Of a stretch of DNA of 64,000 nt, positions 63,624-64,000 are shown one piece after another. The DNA lies in assembly GCF_014649695.1 (NCBI RefSeq), contig NZ_BMTN01000009.1, positions 186,001-250,000 of the forward strand, read 5' to 3'. Both the position numbers and the translations under genes were made by a program. Numbering within the stretch: position 1 is the stretch's first letter; every line of letters starts with the position of its first letter. Origin of the DNA: Streptomyces kurssanovii. Lineage in GTDB: Bacteria > Actinomycetota > Actinomycetes > Streptomycetales > Streptomycetaceae. The notes below the pieces were generated by a model. That model did not search any database. It was not told where the DNA came from and worked only from the letters and a program-made list of their open reading frames with translations.

Positions 63624-63827
63624 ATGACACCGGCCGACGACACCGCAGCCCTCCTGCGCGTCGAGCGCGGCGTGGCCAGCACCGAAGAACTCGCCGCCGT
63701 CACCGCGACGTTGTTCTCCCTGCTCGCCACCCGCCGCCCAGCGCGGGAACCGGACACGACACGCACCCGCGCGTACTGGCGCCGGCAGCCCGCCGGCGCC
63801 TTCCGCGCCCCGCACAGCTGGCGATGA
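63624..63827 (+). CDS. Acyl-CoA carboxylase epsilon subunit
   Basis: A 67-residue protein with the AccE/PccE pattern: LLRVERGVASTEELAAVTATLFSLLA (RGxxxxEELAAVTA core) and a C-terminal AYWRRQPAGAFRAPHSWR. Epsilon subunits bind the beta subunit of actinobacterial acyl-CoA carboxylases and increase activity. The beta subunit gene is not adjacent in the window; a dedicated carboxylase supplying malonyl- or methylmalonyl-CoA for polyketide assembly just outside is likely (inference). Confidence 0.85.
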   Translation: MTPADDTAALLRVERGVASTEELAAVTATLFSLLATRRPAREPDTTRTRAYWRRQPAGAFRAPHSWR

Positions 63828-63873
63828 CCACCCGCCCGCACACAGGTTCACGGGCGAGGACCGGCCACTCCCG

Positions 63874-63920
63874 CCCCCACACACCAAAAACCGCGCAAGC
63901 GGTTTGTTACTGTGTGGGGG
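63874..63920 (+). promoter_or_regulatory. Nested palindrome with ARE core
   Basis: The core AAACCGC-GCAA-GCGGTTT (63888-63905) matches the ARE at 59413. Around it CCCCCACACA (63874-63883) and TGTGTGGGGG (63911-63920) form a second perfect 10-bp dyad. It lies about 50-95 bp before the last gene start, so that gene is probably receptor-controlled. Confidence 0.7.
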
Positions 63921-63969
63921 TGGCCCGCCGGCCGCCCCGGTCGAGGAGAAGGGACGAGGAGTCGTGGTG

Positions 63970-64000
63970 ATGCTGAAGAACATCCCCGCCGACGCGGGGC
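63970..64000 (+). CDS. Start of a gene running off the window
   Basis: ATG 63970 (GTG codons at 63964 and 63967 are in the same frame) follows GACGAGGAG and opens the frame M-L-K-N-I-P-A-D-A-G. Only ten residues are visible, too few for a family. It is downstream of the nested ARE palindrome. Confidence 0.55.
   Translation, partial: MLKNIPADAG

Overview
The window is high-GC actinobacterial chromosome with strong third-position GC, GTG starts, few RNA features and many TetR-type regulators. These traits, plus a SARP activator, gamma-butyrolactone-receptor-like repressors, a TgmA/TgmB graspetide pair and DUF427/DUF1992/DUF4386/DUF5302 proteins, point to Streptomyces or a close relative. No tRNA, rRNA or CRISPR array was seen. 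Only one degenerate insertion-sequence remnant was found (about 52.48-52.79 kb).

Layout. 0-11 kb: end of an SDR gene, a monofunctional large-subunit catalase, a sortase-like lipoprotein, an AraC/VOC pair, a FUSC-family membrane protein, and a divergent cassette (diacylglycerol-kinase-like, AGPS-like FAD oxidase, TetR, GlpD) that looks built for glycerol-phosphate or ether-lipid chemistry. 11-13.2 kb: an SRPBCC protein and a two-gene graspetide system (precursor TgmA plus ATP-grasp maturase TgmB) with no methyltransferase beside it. 13-31 kb: mostly housekeeping and accessory genes: DUF1992, a secreted CAP-domain protein, DUF427, an aldo/keto reductase behind a MerR-type promoter, an amino acid permease, RNase J, a spermidine-synthase-like protein, a deletion scar joining a truncated flavin monooxygenase and a truncated TetR gene, a second FUSC operon, a TAP-like hydrolase, and a DUF4386/TetR pair with twin operators. 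31.8-34.7 kb: a tightly coupled three-gene operon (secreted beta-helix protein, unknown 95-residue protein, PaaK/CapK-like adenylate-forming enzyme). 35-40 kb: MscS, an IclR-GlpK operon and a RsbW-like ATPase. 40-47.3 kb: an iron-box-flanked NRPS-independent siderophore (NIS) cluster (ATP-grasp enzyme, two IucA/IucC synthetases, PLP decarboxylase; divergent FhuF-like reductase). 47-52 kb: truncated globin, Tat/lipoprotein hydrolase, small membrane protein plus acetate-type symporter.

52.8-64 kb is the most interesting part. An acyl-CoA oxidase and a cytochrome P450 flank a gamma-butyrolactone-receptor-type repressor, followed by a second repressor, a SARP activator and a third repressor. This gene set matches the avenolide (butenolide) locus of S. 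avermitilis (aco, avaR1, cyp17, avaR2/avaR3). Autoregulator-response-element-like palindromes lie at the promoters of aco, the first receptor, the second receptor, the SARP gene and the last gene start in the window. The likely logic is that the oxidase and P450 make a diffusible butenolide, the receptors release their operators on binding it, and the SARP switches on a biosynthetic cluster. That cluster seems to begin at the right edge with an acyl-CoA carboxylase epsilon subunit and an operator-controlled gene. The spacers of this region are extremely GC-rich and full of direct and inverted repeats.
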